Shown piece after piece: positions 1 to 10,877 of a stretch of 64,000 nucleotides of DNA (position 1 is its first letter; every line of letters starts with the position of its first letter). Both the position numbers and the translations under genes were made by a program. The stretch spans positions 17,913,590 through 17,977,589 of the forward strand of contig CM055109.1 in assembly GCA_029204225.1 (NCBI GenBank), written 5' to 3'. This DNA is from Diphasiastrum complanatum (taxonomy: Eukaryota; Streptophyta; Lycopodiopsida; Lycopodiales; Lycopodiaceae). A model generated the notes under the pieces. It worked only from the letters and a program-made list of their open reading frames with translations, had not been told where the DNA came from and searched no databases.

Positions 1-1030
1 AGGACCATTTTCTCTTACCATTCATGAATATGGGTTAGAAATGATAGCCACAGTTGAAGCCTACAGTTTTTTAGATGGGTTTAGTGGCTATAATTATGTG
101 CAAATTGCTCTAGAAGATCAGCACTTTGCATTCTCTATTGAGTGGGGAACGTTCGCCTACAAGTTAATGCTATTTGGACTGTGCAACGCTTCTAGCATCT
201 TCCAATGAGTGATGAGCTATGCTTTCAAAAACTTCTTACAAAAATCTATTGAAATCTTTATGGATGACCTGTGCATTCACTCCCCTGGGGCCGAGCATCT
301 ATCATGTTTGAAAAAAGTGTTTATAGAATGTCGATTATTTGGCATATCTCTAAACTCGGCCAAATGCCAATTCTTGGTCACGCATGAAATAGTGCTAGGC
401 CATATCATTCCGCGACATGGTATTACTATTGATGTAGACAAAATTTGTATTATACTTGCGTTGCTTGAACTTGGAACTGTTCGCGAAGTACACGTCTTTA
501 TGGGTTTGTATTGAAGGTTGCCAAGCTAGTCCATTGGATCTATGAAATGACCATCCACCAACTCAAATGGACAGATGAAGCTACTGAGACATTTCACACA
601 CTTAAGAGAGCTATAGTAACTGCCCCAGCCCTATGTCCCTTGATATGAACCATAGAGTTTCATGTCCATACAGATGCTTTCAAATATGCCATAGAGAGTG
701 TTCTGACCTAGCCTGGGGAGTTTAAAAAGGATTACCTGATTTATTTCACTAGTAGGCAATTGATGCCCGTGGAGATGAACTATACAACCACCGAGCATGA
801 AGTGCTAGCAATGGTATATACAGTGAAGAAATATTGCCATTACCTTCTAGCCAATCCCTTCATCTTCTTTGTATATCATCTGGCCCTATTGTATCTGATA
901 AATAGACCATGCACCACCGGAAGGATCACATGGTGATTGTTACTTCTCTAAGAGTTCAACTTCAAAATTTTGTGATGCCATTCTTCCACATCGATTTCAT
1001 CCTAGAATGGGCAGTTGACATAGTTTTGGC
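1..1030 (+). mobile_element. Ty3/gypsy retrotransposon pol remnant (RT and RNase H)
   Basis: Translated in pieces, this shows a Ty3/gypsy reverse transcriptase followed by RNase H. RT blocks seen are FLDGFSGYNYV (about 75-110), the FGLCNAS region (about 170-200) and the catalytic FMDDLCIHS (about 255-285, the FxDD box). RNase H follows with TDAFKYAIESVL (about 670-710) and YTTTEHEVLAMVYTVKKY (about 780-835). The protein is broken by a TGA at 206-208, a stop at about 512, and further stops in RNase H. No LTR, gag or integrase is visible, and the element runs off the window start. Function is lost; the family call is secure. Confidence 0.85.
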
Positions 1031-2021
1031 TTAATTGCCTCTATTTCAGCATATGCAACAGCTATGTATTTAGCCTCTGTTGAAAACGATGCAGTCGAAA
1101 TCTACTTCTTGCTATTCCATGAGACAAGACCATTATTGATTACAAAGACATATCATGATATTTGTCAATAGTTTCACCCCAATATGCATTTATAAAACCT
1201 TCAAAAAGATTAATTTTGATTTTTGAATTATCATTTGAATTACCCCCACATCATATGCAATAATATTAGTCAACTACAAGTATCTAAGAACTCTTAATAG
1301 AGCTTTCCAATTAGTGAAACCTAGATTCAATATATATTGTCAATGTACCAATCGAATAAGCAATGTCAGGTCTAGTACATATCATGACATGCATCAAAGA
1401 ACCAATAATTGAATGATAAAAATATGGTTTCATTTGCTCCACTTATGTCACAGTTTGTGGACATTGGTATTTCGAAAATTTCGAAACTGGACTCAATGGA
1501 GATTTGGCCGATTTGCAATCGATCATATTGTGCTTCAATAGCAAATGATGTATACATACTCTTTGACGATTGATAAATATAAATCTTTGACCATGATTTC
1601 TAAATATTTGAATACCAAGGCATAATTGGGCCTCCCCTAAATTTGTCATGGTGAATTCATTCAACATCTTTTTAACATCCTTCAACATCCGAATGTCATT
1701 ACTAAAGATTGAAACAAATCCTTGTTCTATAAAAACTTGATTAATCTAATGGAATCACACACGAGGTGTTTAACCCGTAGAGGGCTTTGCGAAGTTTGCA
1801 TACTTGCTGGACTTTTTTTATTTCAACTCATAACCTCCGAGCTGAGACATGTAATTGTCTTCATCAATAACACCATTCAGATACAAAATTTGTAAATTGA
1901 TTCGATGAACTTCCAGATATGCCACTACTACAAATGAAACCAACCGATCTTGTCTTCCATTGATCAACTGAACCATCATCTTTGTATTTGATTCAATGAA
2001 TCCATTTGCAAAAAATGACAT
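1030..2021 (-). mobile_element. Ty1/copia pol remnant (RT to RNase H)
   Basis: Read on the minus strand from 2021 downward. The RT start contains LEVHRINLQILYLNGVIDED (a decayed copia 'DVHQMDVKTAFLNG' block, 1830-1930). Then come FTMTNLGEAQLCLGIQIF (about 1610-1660), MICTRPDIAYSIG (about 1340-1385) and a decayed SSTEAEYIA-like RNase H block near 1060-1080. The YVDD catalytic segment between the first two blocks is missing or unrecognisable, and frameshifts are common. It lies tail-to-tail with the gypsy remnant to its left, so two insertions meet here. Confidence 0.75.
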
Positions 2022-5000
2022 TCATACTAATTGACAGTTCTGTAACAATCCACGTCTAATTTCTTATGAGGGATGTGAGAAATTTCAACTAGTTTTGCTA
2101 ATTTGGTCATATTTGTATATTTGGCAATTGAGGCCAATTTTCATATTAGACTTAGGGTTTGACTTTTCAAATTTATATTAGTCTAAAAGCATTTGAATAA
2201 ACACTTTTGGAAAGTGTGGAAAACTATAGAACACGAGTTTTTGATAGATTTAATTTGAGTAGTAGAGACATTGAATCTAGTACCAAAATAGTAGACTTGG
2301 AATTCATTCGGCCTACAACAATGTTGTCTTGAAAGGTTTCGCCGGTTGAATGAGATTTTCATTTACTCATGGTCTTTTTAGATCTAGTCTTTTGGGATCT
2401 ACGAGATGTTTTGAAGCGATGGAGATCAATGTAATGGAATAACTCTTCATCCTCGTACTCTTGACCTTCTTCTAGGGTGAACACCTGAAGAGCTTGAATT
2501 TCATATTTGTTGTAGATTCCTTGCAATGGTTTTTGCCTCTAGGCTCATCATAAAAATGATACGAAATTTTGATGGCCTTCACTATGTTCCTTAGTGCCTC
2601 CCTTGGTTTTTTAGTTAATGTTCAAATGCAGGTTACATAAGCAATTCGATTATCTAGCATCTGCAAGTATTTTCATTTATTCCCAAATTTTGCTATTGTG
2701 TAGCTTGCAATTCTATTGCTTTTTTAAGACATTTTTTTGCATAGTTGTTGCATGCCTTATTACCCCCAAGTCGTTCAATTTTTTTTTGCACGTAGCCATG
2801 AGTAGAAGTGGAAGTGGAAGGGGTTGTCATAGGTCAAGGTCTATATATGAAGACTACGCCACTAACTTGGTTGGATGCATGTTGCCCGAACAAAGAGTGG
2901 TTGTTTTGAATCTGTTAAGCACACAAGAAGGTGCCGCAAGAGGCCCTTCATCTCACCCGCTCCTAGCTTCGAATTTTATTCCAACCCCAACTACAATTTG
3001 AATGTCGAAGGGGATATATTGAGGGATGAAAACAATTTTTATTGATAAATTACATTTGTTATAGCCAATCTTGTTGGATTAGGCAAGGAATCATGCCATA
3101 ATACTAAAGCACTAAACTATGAAATGTATTAAGAAAAAAAGAAGGGTTTGGGCCTTTATGCCAGCTAAGGGGGTTTTTTATGGAAGTATATAGACCCTTT
3201 TATGAGTAATAGTCTTCAAAAAATCGAGATACTTTAAAAATGCAAGTTTTCTCTCACACTCAAATAATGTGCGTGTTTAAGAGCCAATTTGAAGAGGGGC
3301 CATGGCACCTCAAAGCACGAGTTCGCACATGTTTGCAGTTTGGCCCTGAACGACTAGAAACACACCACATGGTGCCGCTGCCTCAGCCCTGCCTAAATAT
3401 ATAGCTGCCTAGAGAAAAAATCTGTTTCACATGCACCGGTGCCACTTTGGCGGGCACACATAGCATTTTCATGGGCACTTGTGCCATTTTTCGCGGGCAA
3501 CAGTCAGAGGAGGCACCAATATTCCCTGCAGGCACCAGCGCCACTTTGGCCTGCCATTTCTTCTAAGGCACCAAGCACCACTCTCCAAAGCACCCACATG
3601 AAGGTAAATTACATTTCCACTTCGGAAATATACGAGCTACTTGACAAAACATGAATTTGCTTATGGGATAATCTTTTTGGCTGGCCGAGCTTAGGGTAGC
3701 CAAAGAAAATTTTAATAAGGTAAAAAAGAAACTTGTGAGCACCCAAAAGCCCAAATGCTTTGTAACATAGGGTCATGGAGAGGGAGGGGAAATCAATCAT
3801 GGAACCCAATGTTGTATTATTACTCTCTTTCCTGAGAATTGAAATCAGAAACAGGCAGTCATTATAATATGAGATTTTGTTTATTGGGTGCTCTCCTTTT
3901 GGGGCACTTCAATCATGAAAGCAAAACATTCACTGATTCCAGCAAGCATATGTGAGGCAGGAGTGAGCATATGAAGCATGTGTGAGGCAGGAGTGAGCAT
4001 ATGAAGAAAAAGATGGAGTATTGCAAATTGTATGTATTATCCAATTGATCAGTGTGGGGTGGGACATTGCGAAGGAGGCTGGAAATTGCAATCAATCAAT
4101 CTTAATTGAGCAAGGTATGGGCTCCTCAATTCTGCTGTTATGATCTTTGCTTTGTGGGTGTTTCTGCAAATGCAAATTAAGTTGCCTGTTAAGCTGAAAG
4201 TATCTCTTTGCCTGTCGTGTTCTTACATGACCCACCCACACACAAAACCCTGCTTGGATTCAAGCAAATTCTAGTTCTAACCTCTGGAATTTATAGATCG
4301 GGAGCAACCATGTGGTGGGTAGTCCAGACTCTAAGAAGAGTGGATGTGTAAGGGCTTGAAGTCTAAGATCTTCTTGTTCTTAGTGGGTTAGCAAAGCATA
4401 AGTGGCATATTTTATGTGCAGGTTGATCCAGTCTGAGTCGTTTCCAGTGTTTGGAATTGGAATCCAATGATTTTGAGTAATGCTGCCTGCCATGTCTATG
4501 CCCACTTATATCAAATTCTGGATGCTTGCATCTACCGACTTTGGGTTTCCTTGGATGAAATTTTTTTGAAAGTGCTCATTATGGTGGAGATGTTGAGATG
4601 CGTACTTAGAAAAGCTGATGCTTATCTCATTAGGCAATGATTGTAGATTTGGTGTGTGTGTGTGTGTGTTTGTTTTCCCCCCCGGGGGGGGTGTCGGTCC
4701 GGGGGTGTAAGGTCTTGCTCTCGGACCTTGCCCCCTGGGAGGACAGAGGGCAAGGCCCTTGTCATTCTGTATTTTGGCATGAGCTTTAATCGGATGAGCG
4801 TATTTTATGCACCATGAGTGAATGGTGAAACAACCATCTAGTGGTAAAGATATACCACCATCCTGAAAAATGGTGAAGATATACGCCATCTTGAGTTGGT
4901 GGTATATCTTCCAACCCTTTGATGCGTGGGAGCCCCACTGTCACTGCAGTGATGGTTTTGAATAAGCTGATTGGGTTTAACTTATGGCACCCTGAAGTAA

Positions 5001-5861
5001 ATCCTGCTATTTGAACCGCTGCAAAATACAAATGCAACAACTGAAAGGTTCAAGTGCTATGTGCAATCAGTATCTGGCTATCCACATGAAAGTTTTGGTA
5101 CAAGGTTTTAGTGCCAAGTGTCATTCTGTCGTTGGCTGTCCACATGAATGTTTTGGCTGAAGGATCTAATCTATGGAACTCAGAGGTAAATCCTGCTATT
5201 TGAATTGGATGTAAAATACAAAGGAAAACGAGCACTTAGCATTATGAATAGTGGAGACAGCCCTGGTGAGCCCATTCTGGCCAGGAACCCCTGCAAGCCC
5301 AATAAGCTGAATGAGGTTCTGGAGGTGGGCCTGTTTCACTGCACAGCAGCAATTGCAGTTTTCAAATTTTTCTTATTTTGGTGTTTTCTTTTAAATTCAG
5401 AATGATGCTGAGCCAGTTATATTCTTAACTGGCCTTCTGAGGAATGCAGCAATTAGGCATTTCTGGACGTAACCACTTTGAGATGACATCGTGGATGTAA
5501 TTGTCTTGGTGATGACATGTCTACCATGATTGGACAACAATAAGGAATGTGGAGAAATACTGCCTGGTTACGTCGCTTTATCGACAATACTGCTACTACG
5601 TCTCTGTGATTATCGCTGCAAAACTTTTGCAAAAATTTTGACAGATGCTAGGACTTTTCATTGCTGACTAAGTGTGATATGTGTTGTATTTGCATAAATT
5701 TTGAGGGTTATAATTCTTCTGAGGATTTATGAATGGTTGCTGATATTTTCAGGCACCCTAACATGTATATCAGTGCCCAACAAATGTTTCTAGGGCATGC
5801 AGCAATTTAGATATTCAGCTTTGGCAGCCTCGCATGACTAGGCAATTGCAGTTTGCTATTC
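2022..5861. other. Intergenic spacer upstream of the NFD4-like gene
   Basis: No gene can be supported. An open frame at 2618-3001 (127 codons) has no recognisable domain. Small structures seen: a 26-bp direct repeat at 3951-3976 and 3981-4006; a (TG)n tract near 4652-4669 followed by C and G runs near 4677-4690; a hairpin-forming pair around 4846-4860 and 4899-4912; and two related segments about 186 bp apart (4988-5040 and 5174-5227), both reading through TAAATCCTGCTATTTGAA. The last few hundred bases probably hold the promoter and 5' UTR of the gene at 5862, but no TATA box stands out. Confidence 0.5.
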
Positions 5862-6305
5862 ATGATGGAAACCATAAAGAGGTTGATGAAAAGCAGGTGG
5901 TTGCTGATTGCTGTAGGCATTTGGATTCAGTGCACGGGTGGCTCTTCATACAATTTTGGCCTGTATTCACAGCAAATGAAGTCTCGTCTACAATACGATC
6001 AGAAGTCGCTTGACACAATAGGCTTTTTTAAAGATATAGGAGCCAATGTTGGAGTTATTTCAGGATTGCTTTACAATGTTGTCCCTCCATGGTGTGTTAT
6101 TGCAATTGGAATATTGCAAAATAGCTTTGGATACGTGATGATGTGGTTGGCTGTTGAGAATAGGATTCCTTCTCCTGCACATTGGCAAATGTGTCTTTAT
6201 ATGCTCATAGCTGCAAATGGGCAGACATATTTGAATACTGCAGTGGTGGTCACATGTGTTAAGACTTTTCCTTTGAGCAGAGGCATCATTGTTGGTCTGA
6301 TGAAG

Positions 6306-6348
<43 letters not shown>

Positions 6349-9327
6349 CTTTAGCAGCTGACCACATCTGAGAATACGAATGTCCTGCAGCATGTTCCAG
6401 ATGCCAAACAACTTCAAAATGATAAAGTGCTGATAGTATGAGCAGAAAAAGGGAGTAAAGAAATGGAGAACAACAAGATGGCAGTGAAAATAGGTTAGAA
6501 AATATTTGTTTGATCAAAAACAGAAAGAAGATTAATGAAAAAGAGGAAGAATCACCTGTGTTTTGTTTTCTCTGTATTGGAGTGGGCCTACCTGCATTCT
6601 TTATTTGCTAGTTAATGCCAATCCAAAAGAAGTGGATGTGACGGGGCTCAGAAAGGAGACGTCTTCCTTCCCATGCAGAACTCCTTTTAAAACCATACCT
6701 TTGACAAGTGCAATCAGTTATGAGGAGGTGATAGTCGTGCTGTGAGAGGACCTTTATTGACAACAGAATAATTTTGGGTTGAAAATTTGTTTGTGTGGGA
6801 TCAACTCCAAGAAGTGGAACATAAAATGGAAAAGGAAATCGGTAGAAGAATGCACAAGTGAGAAAGCGGAAATATAGAAGCCTGTGTTCGGGAAAGCAGT
6901 AAGAAAATACACATATACATCATTGATGAATGCAAAACTGAAGAAATGGCTTCATTGTGAAGAGAAGAACAGAGAGTTTGGAACTGAAAGAAGAGGAAAG
7001 AGAGAATTTAATGGAGGTAGTCAGTGAGTTCCTCAAGAACACTAATAAGTATTCTCATGCCTGAGCAAGACTGAACATATGCTTTCTAGGTCGAAAAAAT
7101 GGAAGATAGACCAAGCACTGAGGCATGGCAGCATAGCATCTATAGTGGCTTTAAGCTCTTACGCATTGACATCATTTAAAAGGGCAAAATACTTAGGTGA
7201 ATGAAGATTTAGCAAAAGAACAATTTTAGAAAAAGTTGGCTGGAATGAAAAATGTTGCAGGAAAATAGGAAAGAAAAGAGGCATTTCTAAGAAATGGAAA
7301 AGCTATTGCAGGAAACGGACATGAATAAATAGGTAACAAGGACTCTCAGAATTATAGCATGGAATATAGACAGGTCATTTCTTGACAAAATATTGTCACT
7401 GAAAATTTTTAAACATCGATTTGTTCAATTAGAGAGATGGGAATATGAAAGTTCTCAGATTTTGATGTAAAAAAGGCTTCTACAAATATTCACTTTGGAA
7501 CATGTAGGTTTATATGGGGGGCCGGAGGATTTGGAGGTATTGCCTGCTGTATCAGAAACGAATGCTTAATTGCAGCGATAAAATACTGCTTGTAGCGATA
7601 TATTTCACATTAGTAACTGCCTTAAATCTACCTAGTTGCTATTTTCCCCCTCCTCAGTCAAGTATATAGACAAGTTGTAACATCTCAATAGATAATGCAT
7701 TTATGGATATCTAAGCAAGGACGTGCAGGAATTCACAAAGAAAAGAATGTGTTTCTGGAGATTCACATGCTAAAACTGGTTTTAAGAATCCAATACCGAT
7801 AGAGGAGCCTGATGAAACAAAGAGGAGACTAGACAATGGTCAAGAAAAGCTGATGACAATTCAGAATTTACAGCTGCTGCTAGACAGTTACTTACCTTAT
7901 AAAGCAGCTCCTATTTCAATTTCACAATCAAACAAATTTTTTCAAAAAACAGGTGGCTACTCATGTAAAACTAAATGAGGGTTCGTTTTATCACTGTCTC
8001 TTAGAGTACGACATAGAGAAAAAGTCACTTGATTACCCCCATGTGCCCTTGTCCTTGCCACTTGTAGGGAGGGAAAATCAAGAAATGGAAAGCCACAGGA
8101 GTCGAACCTTGATAGAGATGACTTGCAAAGATTTCCAAGTTTCTGAAGAAAGAAGCAAAGGGCAAATTTGCAACTCGTGCTAATCATCTAGCCATTCAGT
8201 AATGACAGGAGCACGAGATACAGGAAAGACTCTCTTTGTTGCATTCTTGATTTCAGAAAAGCTTTTGATACATTTTCTAGACATTTATATCTTGGGAGAG
8301 GATGCTAAAGCTTCAAGTACATGAGGAACCAAGAGTTGCAACACCAAAATTCTATGTATTAATATGAGCCGAATTAGCAAAAGGCCCTTTGTGAATGGCT
8401 CGAGCCCAGATGAAAACAAAACTTTCATTGGAAGTACTGGAGTCTGGCAAAGCTGCCCTTTGTTTCCAACTTTCTCTGGCTTCTTTCTTGACTAACGTGA
8501 AGATGGGATCAGGAAATATGGGGGAAGAGTGCAAGAGGTTTGCTCTGCTCTTGTGTAACTAATTTATGTAGCCAAGAAAGGAAAAGATGAACTTGCAAAA
8601 GCACTGTAGTGCTGTGAGTGATTTTTATCAATCTTCAAGCATGAAAATCAATCTGAACAAGAATAGCATAAGAAATGTAACCTATGAAGGTAGAAACATG
8701 GAGATGGTTTCTTCTTACATGTACCTGGGTCTTGTATGCATAAAAAAAAGGTTCGGATTCAAGGCTTGATATGCAATGCAAATAAATTTAGTGAGGATTA
8801 TATACAGGCCCAGAAAATTGAGGACTTTCATCTCTAAAACTTTTGTACGACCAGTGTTTCTGTTTGGTAACCAAATATGGGGCCCAGGCTTGTCTAAGGA
8901 GCCATGGAAACTGTAGCATATGCACAGAAGAGATTTCTAGTAAAGCAGTTGGGAGTTGATGTTTAAATTCTATACACCATGCTACTGGATGTAACAAGCA
9001 TGCTGCCTGTAGAAGGTGAGGCTCCTGTATATATGTACACTATATTGATAAAGTTAATAAATTTAATGCAAAGAGAATCCTTCAGATACAAATGTTGGCA
9101 ACAAGAGATAAAAGATGGTATATAGCAAGAATAGGATGGGGGCAAACGGGGCAGCATTGATGGCAAAGTCCTCCTTGAGGGAAAATTTGCCATAAGCGAC
9201 ATAGTTCGGCATATTTCACTAGACACGTTCTTACATAAAGGAGCAGTTTTTATGTAGTTACATTGAGTAAATTGTAATTTGCGATTTTTTAGTGTCCCTT
9301 CTATCTTGTTGGGCCTCCAATGGACAT

Positions 9328-9367
<40 letters not shown>

Positions 9368-10877
9368 CACACGCACACACAGTTTGAGATATAGATGCAG
9401 CATCTGTACAGCTTTTCTTTCGTGTTCTCACTTGAAGAAGAGGTTTTGACTAAGTCTTTTTCTCAACACCCATTTCTAGGGATTTCTTGGCCTGAGTGGA
9501 GCTATCTTGGCACAAATCTATCATGCACTATATGCAGATAAGCAGGGCTCTTATTACCTTCTGATGGTATCTTGGCTGCCTGCTCTGATAGATCTTTCTA
9601 TGATGCTCATCATCAGTCCACAATCGACTCTTGAGTATCCAAATGAAAAGTCGATCTTGAATCGATTCTCAGCCATAGCGCTAACTTTGGCAGTGTATCT
9701 TGCAGGGGTGATCATTTTAGAAGATGTTATGAGTGTAATCAAACTTGTGAGTGTAACTGCTTGCATCATAATGTTGCTCATCCTCCTGACCCCACTTGGC
9801 GCTGCCATCATGTCTGAGCTAGAATATGAGGAGTTTATGCACAAACATGTAGCCAAGACTGTCCACAGCGAGTGCATAGGAGCTTCGAAAGAGGTTTTCC
9901 ACGAAAACGTTCCCCAAGAAGATGACAATGCCCAAGATATTCATCCTTTCATACAAGCTTCTCAAACTCATAGTCCACTTTTCACTAGAGGAGGTCACAA
10001 TATCAATCTTCATCCACCTTCAATAAATCCTTTATCGAGTGAAAATTCTCTCTCTGAGGGTACAATCTCAATTTTGACAAAGAATGGAAAAAACTATGCA
10101 AAATTATCAGACTATCGTACAGGAGAAGCTTATACTCTTCAAAAAGCATTATTGTCTGGTCATTTCTGGCTACTTGTTGTTACAACGGCTTGTGGAATGG
10201 GTTCGGGCCTGACTGCAATCAACAATATCAGTCAGTTAGGTTTGTCATTAGGATATTCTCAGTGGAACATAACAACCTTTGTTTCTTTATTGAGTATCTG
10301 GAATTTTCTGGGTAGATTTGGGGCTGGTTTTGTCTCGGAACAGTTTCTACACTCTAAAGGCATTCCAAGACCTGCATTTATAGCAATAGCTTTGGCAATC
10401 ATGTGTTTGGGACATCTTATCATAGCTTCTGCTCAACCTGGAGCGCTTTACATTGGCTTGGTGGTTGTCGGTATATGCTATGGCTCCCAGTGGTCCCTCA
10501 TGCCTGCTACAACCTCTGAAATTTTTGGCTTACAACATTTTGGTACATTGTTCAACACTATAGCTATAGCAAGCCCAATTGGATCATATCTTTTGTCGGT
10601 AAGATTGGCTGGGTATATCTATGATCAAGAGGCAAGAAAAGAACATGGCGACCATGTTACAGTGCAGCTGAGGAGCCCTTTATCAGAGCTGATTAGTCCA
10701 CAAGAACAATCATGTCATGGAGCCCATTGTTTCAGACTTACTTTCATCATAATGGCAATAGTATGTCTGTTTGGATGTGGTATTGCAACAATTTTGACTG
10801 CCAGAACTAAAGGTTTCTACAAAGAAATTTTTGAGAAGTTGCATGAGCAGAGGAAAGAAAGAGAGCGTGACGCATGA
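5862..10877 (+). CDS. NFD4/nodulin-like major facilitator superfamily protein, two exons
   Basis: Exon 1 is 5862-6305, the intron 6306-9479 (GT..AG) and exon 2 9480-10877. Both exons join in phase 0 and encode about 613 aa. Plant NFD4/nodulin-like proteins are multi-pass membrane proteins of the MFS fold with a nodulin-like N-terminal half; their substrates are mostly unknown. The family signature is clear: SYNFGLYSQQMK (residues about 29-40), LDTIGFFKDIGANVGVISGL (50-69), LSRGIIVGLMK at the exon end, then GFLGLSGAILAQIYHALY at the start of exon 2. A charged loop (about residues 260-350) separates the halves. The C-terminal half has GSGLTAINNISQLGLSLGY, FLGRFGAGFVSE and YGSQWSLMPATTSEIFGL. 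The tail is basic (KERERDA). ATG 5862 (or 5865) is chosen as the first ATG in frame. Length is normal for the family and no frame breaks are seen, so the gene looks functional. Specific substrate not assignable. Confidence 0.9.
6308..6345 (+). repeat. (TC)19 microsatellite at the 5' splice site of the NFD4-like gene
   Basis: A perfect TC dinucleotide tract that begins two bases after the donor G of the intron (GT at 6306-6307). The donor context is therefore AAG|GTTCTCTCT, which lacks the usual purine at +3 and the +5 G. Confidence 0.95.
6346..8204. other. Intron sequence of the NFD4-like gene, upstream of the LINE RT block
   Basis: No intact coding region. The stretch about 7340-7560 has weak features of a LINE endonuclease (an AWNI-like start and a GAGGFGGIACCIRNE stretch near 7517-7563), which would suit the RT block that follows, but stops and shifts prevent a firm call. 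The rest is A-rich and purine-rich without a recognisable domain. Confidence 0.4.
8205..9170 (+). mobile_element. LINE (non-LTR) retrotransposon reverse transcriptase remnant in the intron
   Basis: Short translated blocks in the right order match a LINE RT. They are LDFRKAFDTF (about 8247-8276); GVWQSCPLFPTFSGFFLD (about 8436-8490, the 'GVKQGCPLSP' block); LQKHCSAVSDFYQSSSMKIN (8590-8655) with a YLGL motif near 8724; and FLFGNQIWGPG (about 8858-8890, the 'LLYGxExWG' block). The YADD box is decayed and several frameshifts separate the blocks. Its orientation is that of the host gene. It is an old, inactive, partial insertion. Confidence 0.75.
9333..9364 (+). repeat. (TC)16 microsatellite near the 3' end of the NFD4-like intron
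   Basis: A perfect TC tract followed by a short ACAC-rich run, about 115 bp before the splice acceptor at 9478-9479. It is the second CT tract in the same intron. Confidence 0.95.

Noticed and set aside
2618-3001. 127-codon open frame
   Set aside because: No recognisable domain, no homologous motif, and the N-terminal half is a T-rich stretch giving a random hydrophobic reading.
5853-5861. TTG at 5853 as start of the NFD4-like protein
   Set aside because: A plant nuclear gene is expected to start at ATG; ATG 5862 lies three codons downstream and gives the family-typical N-terminus.
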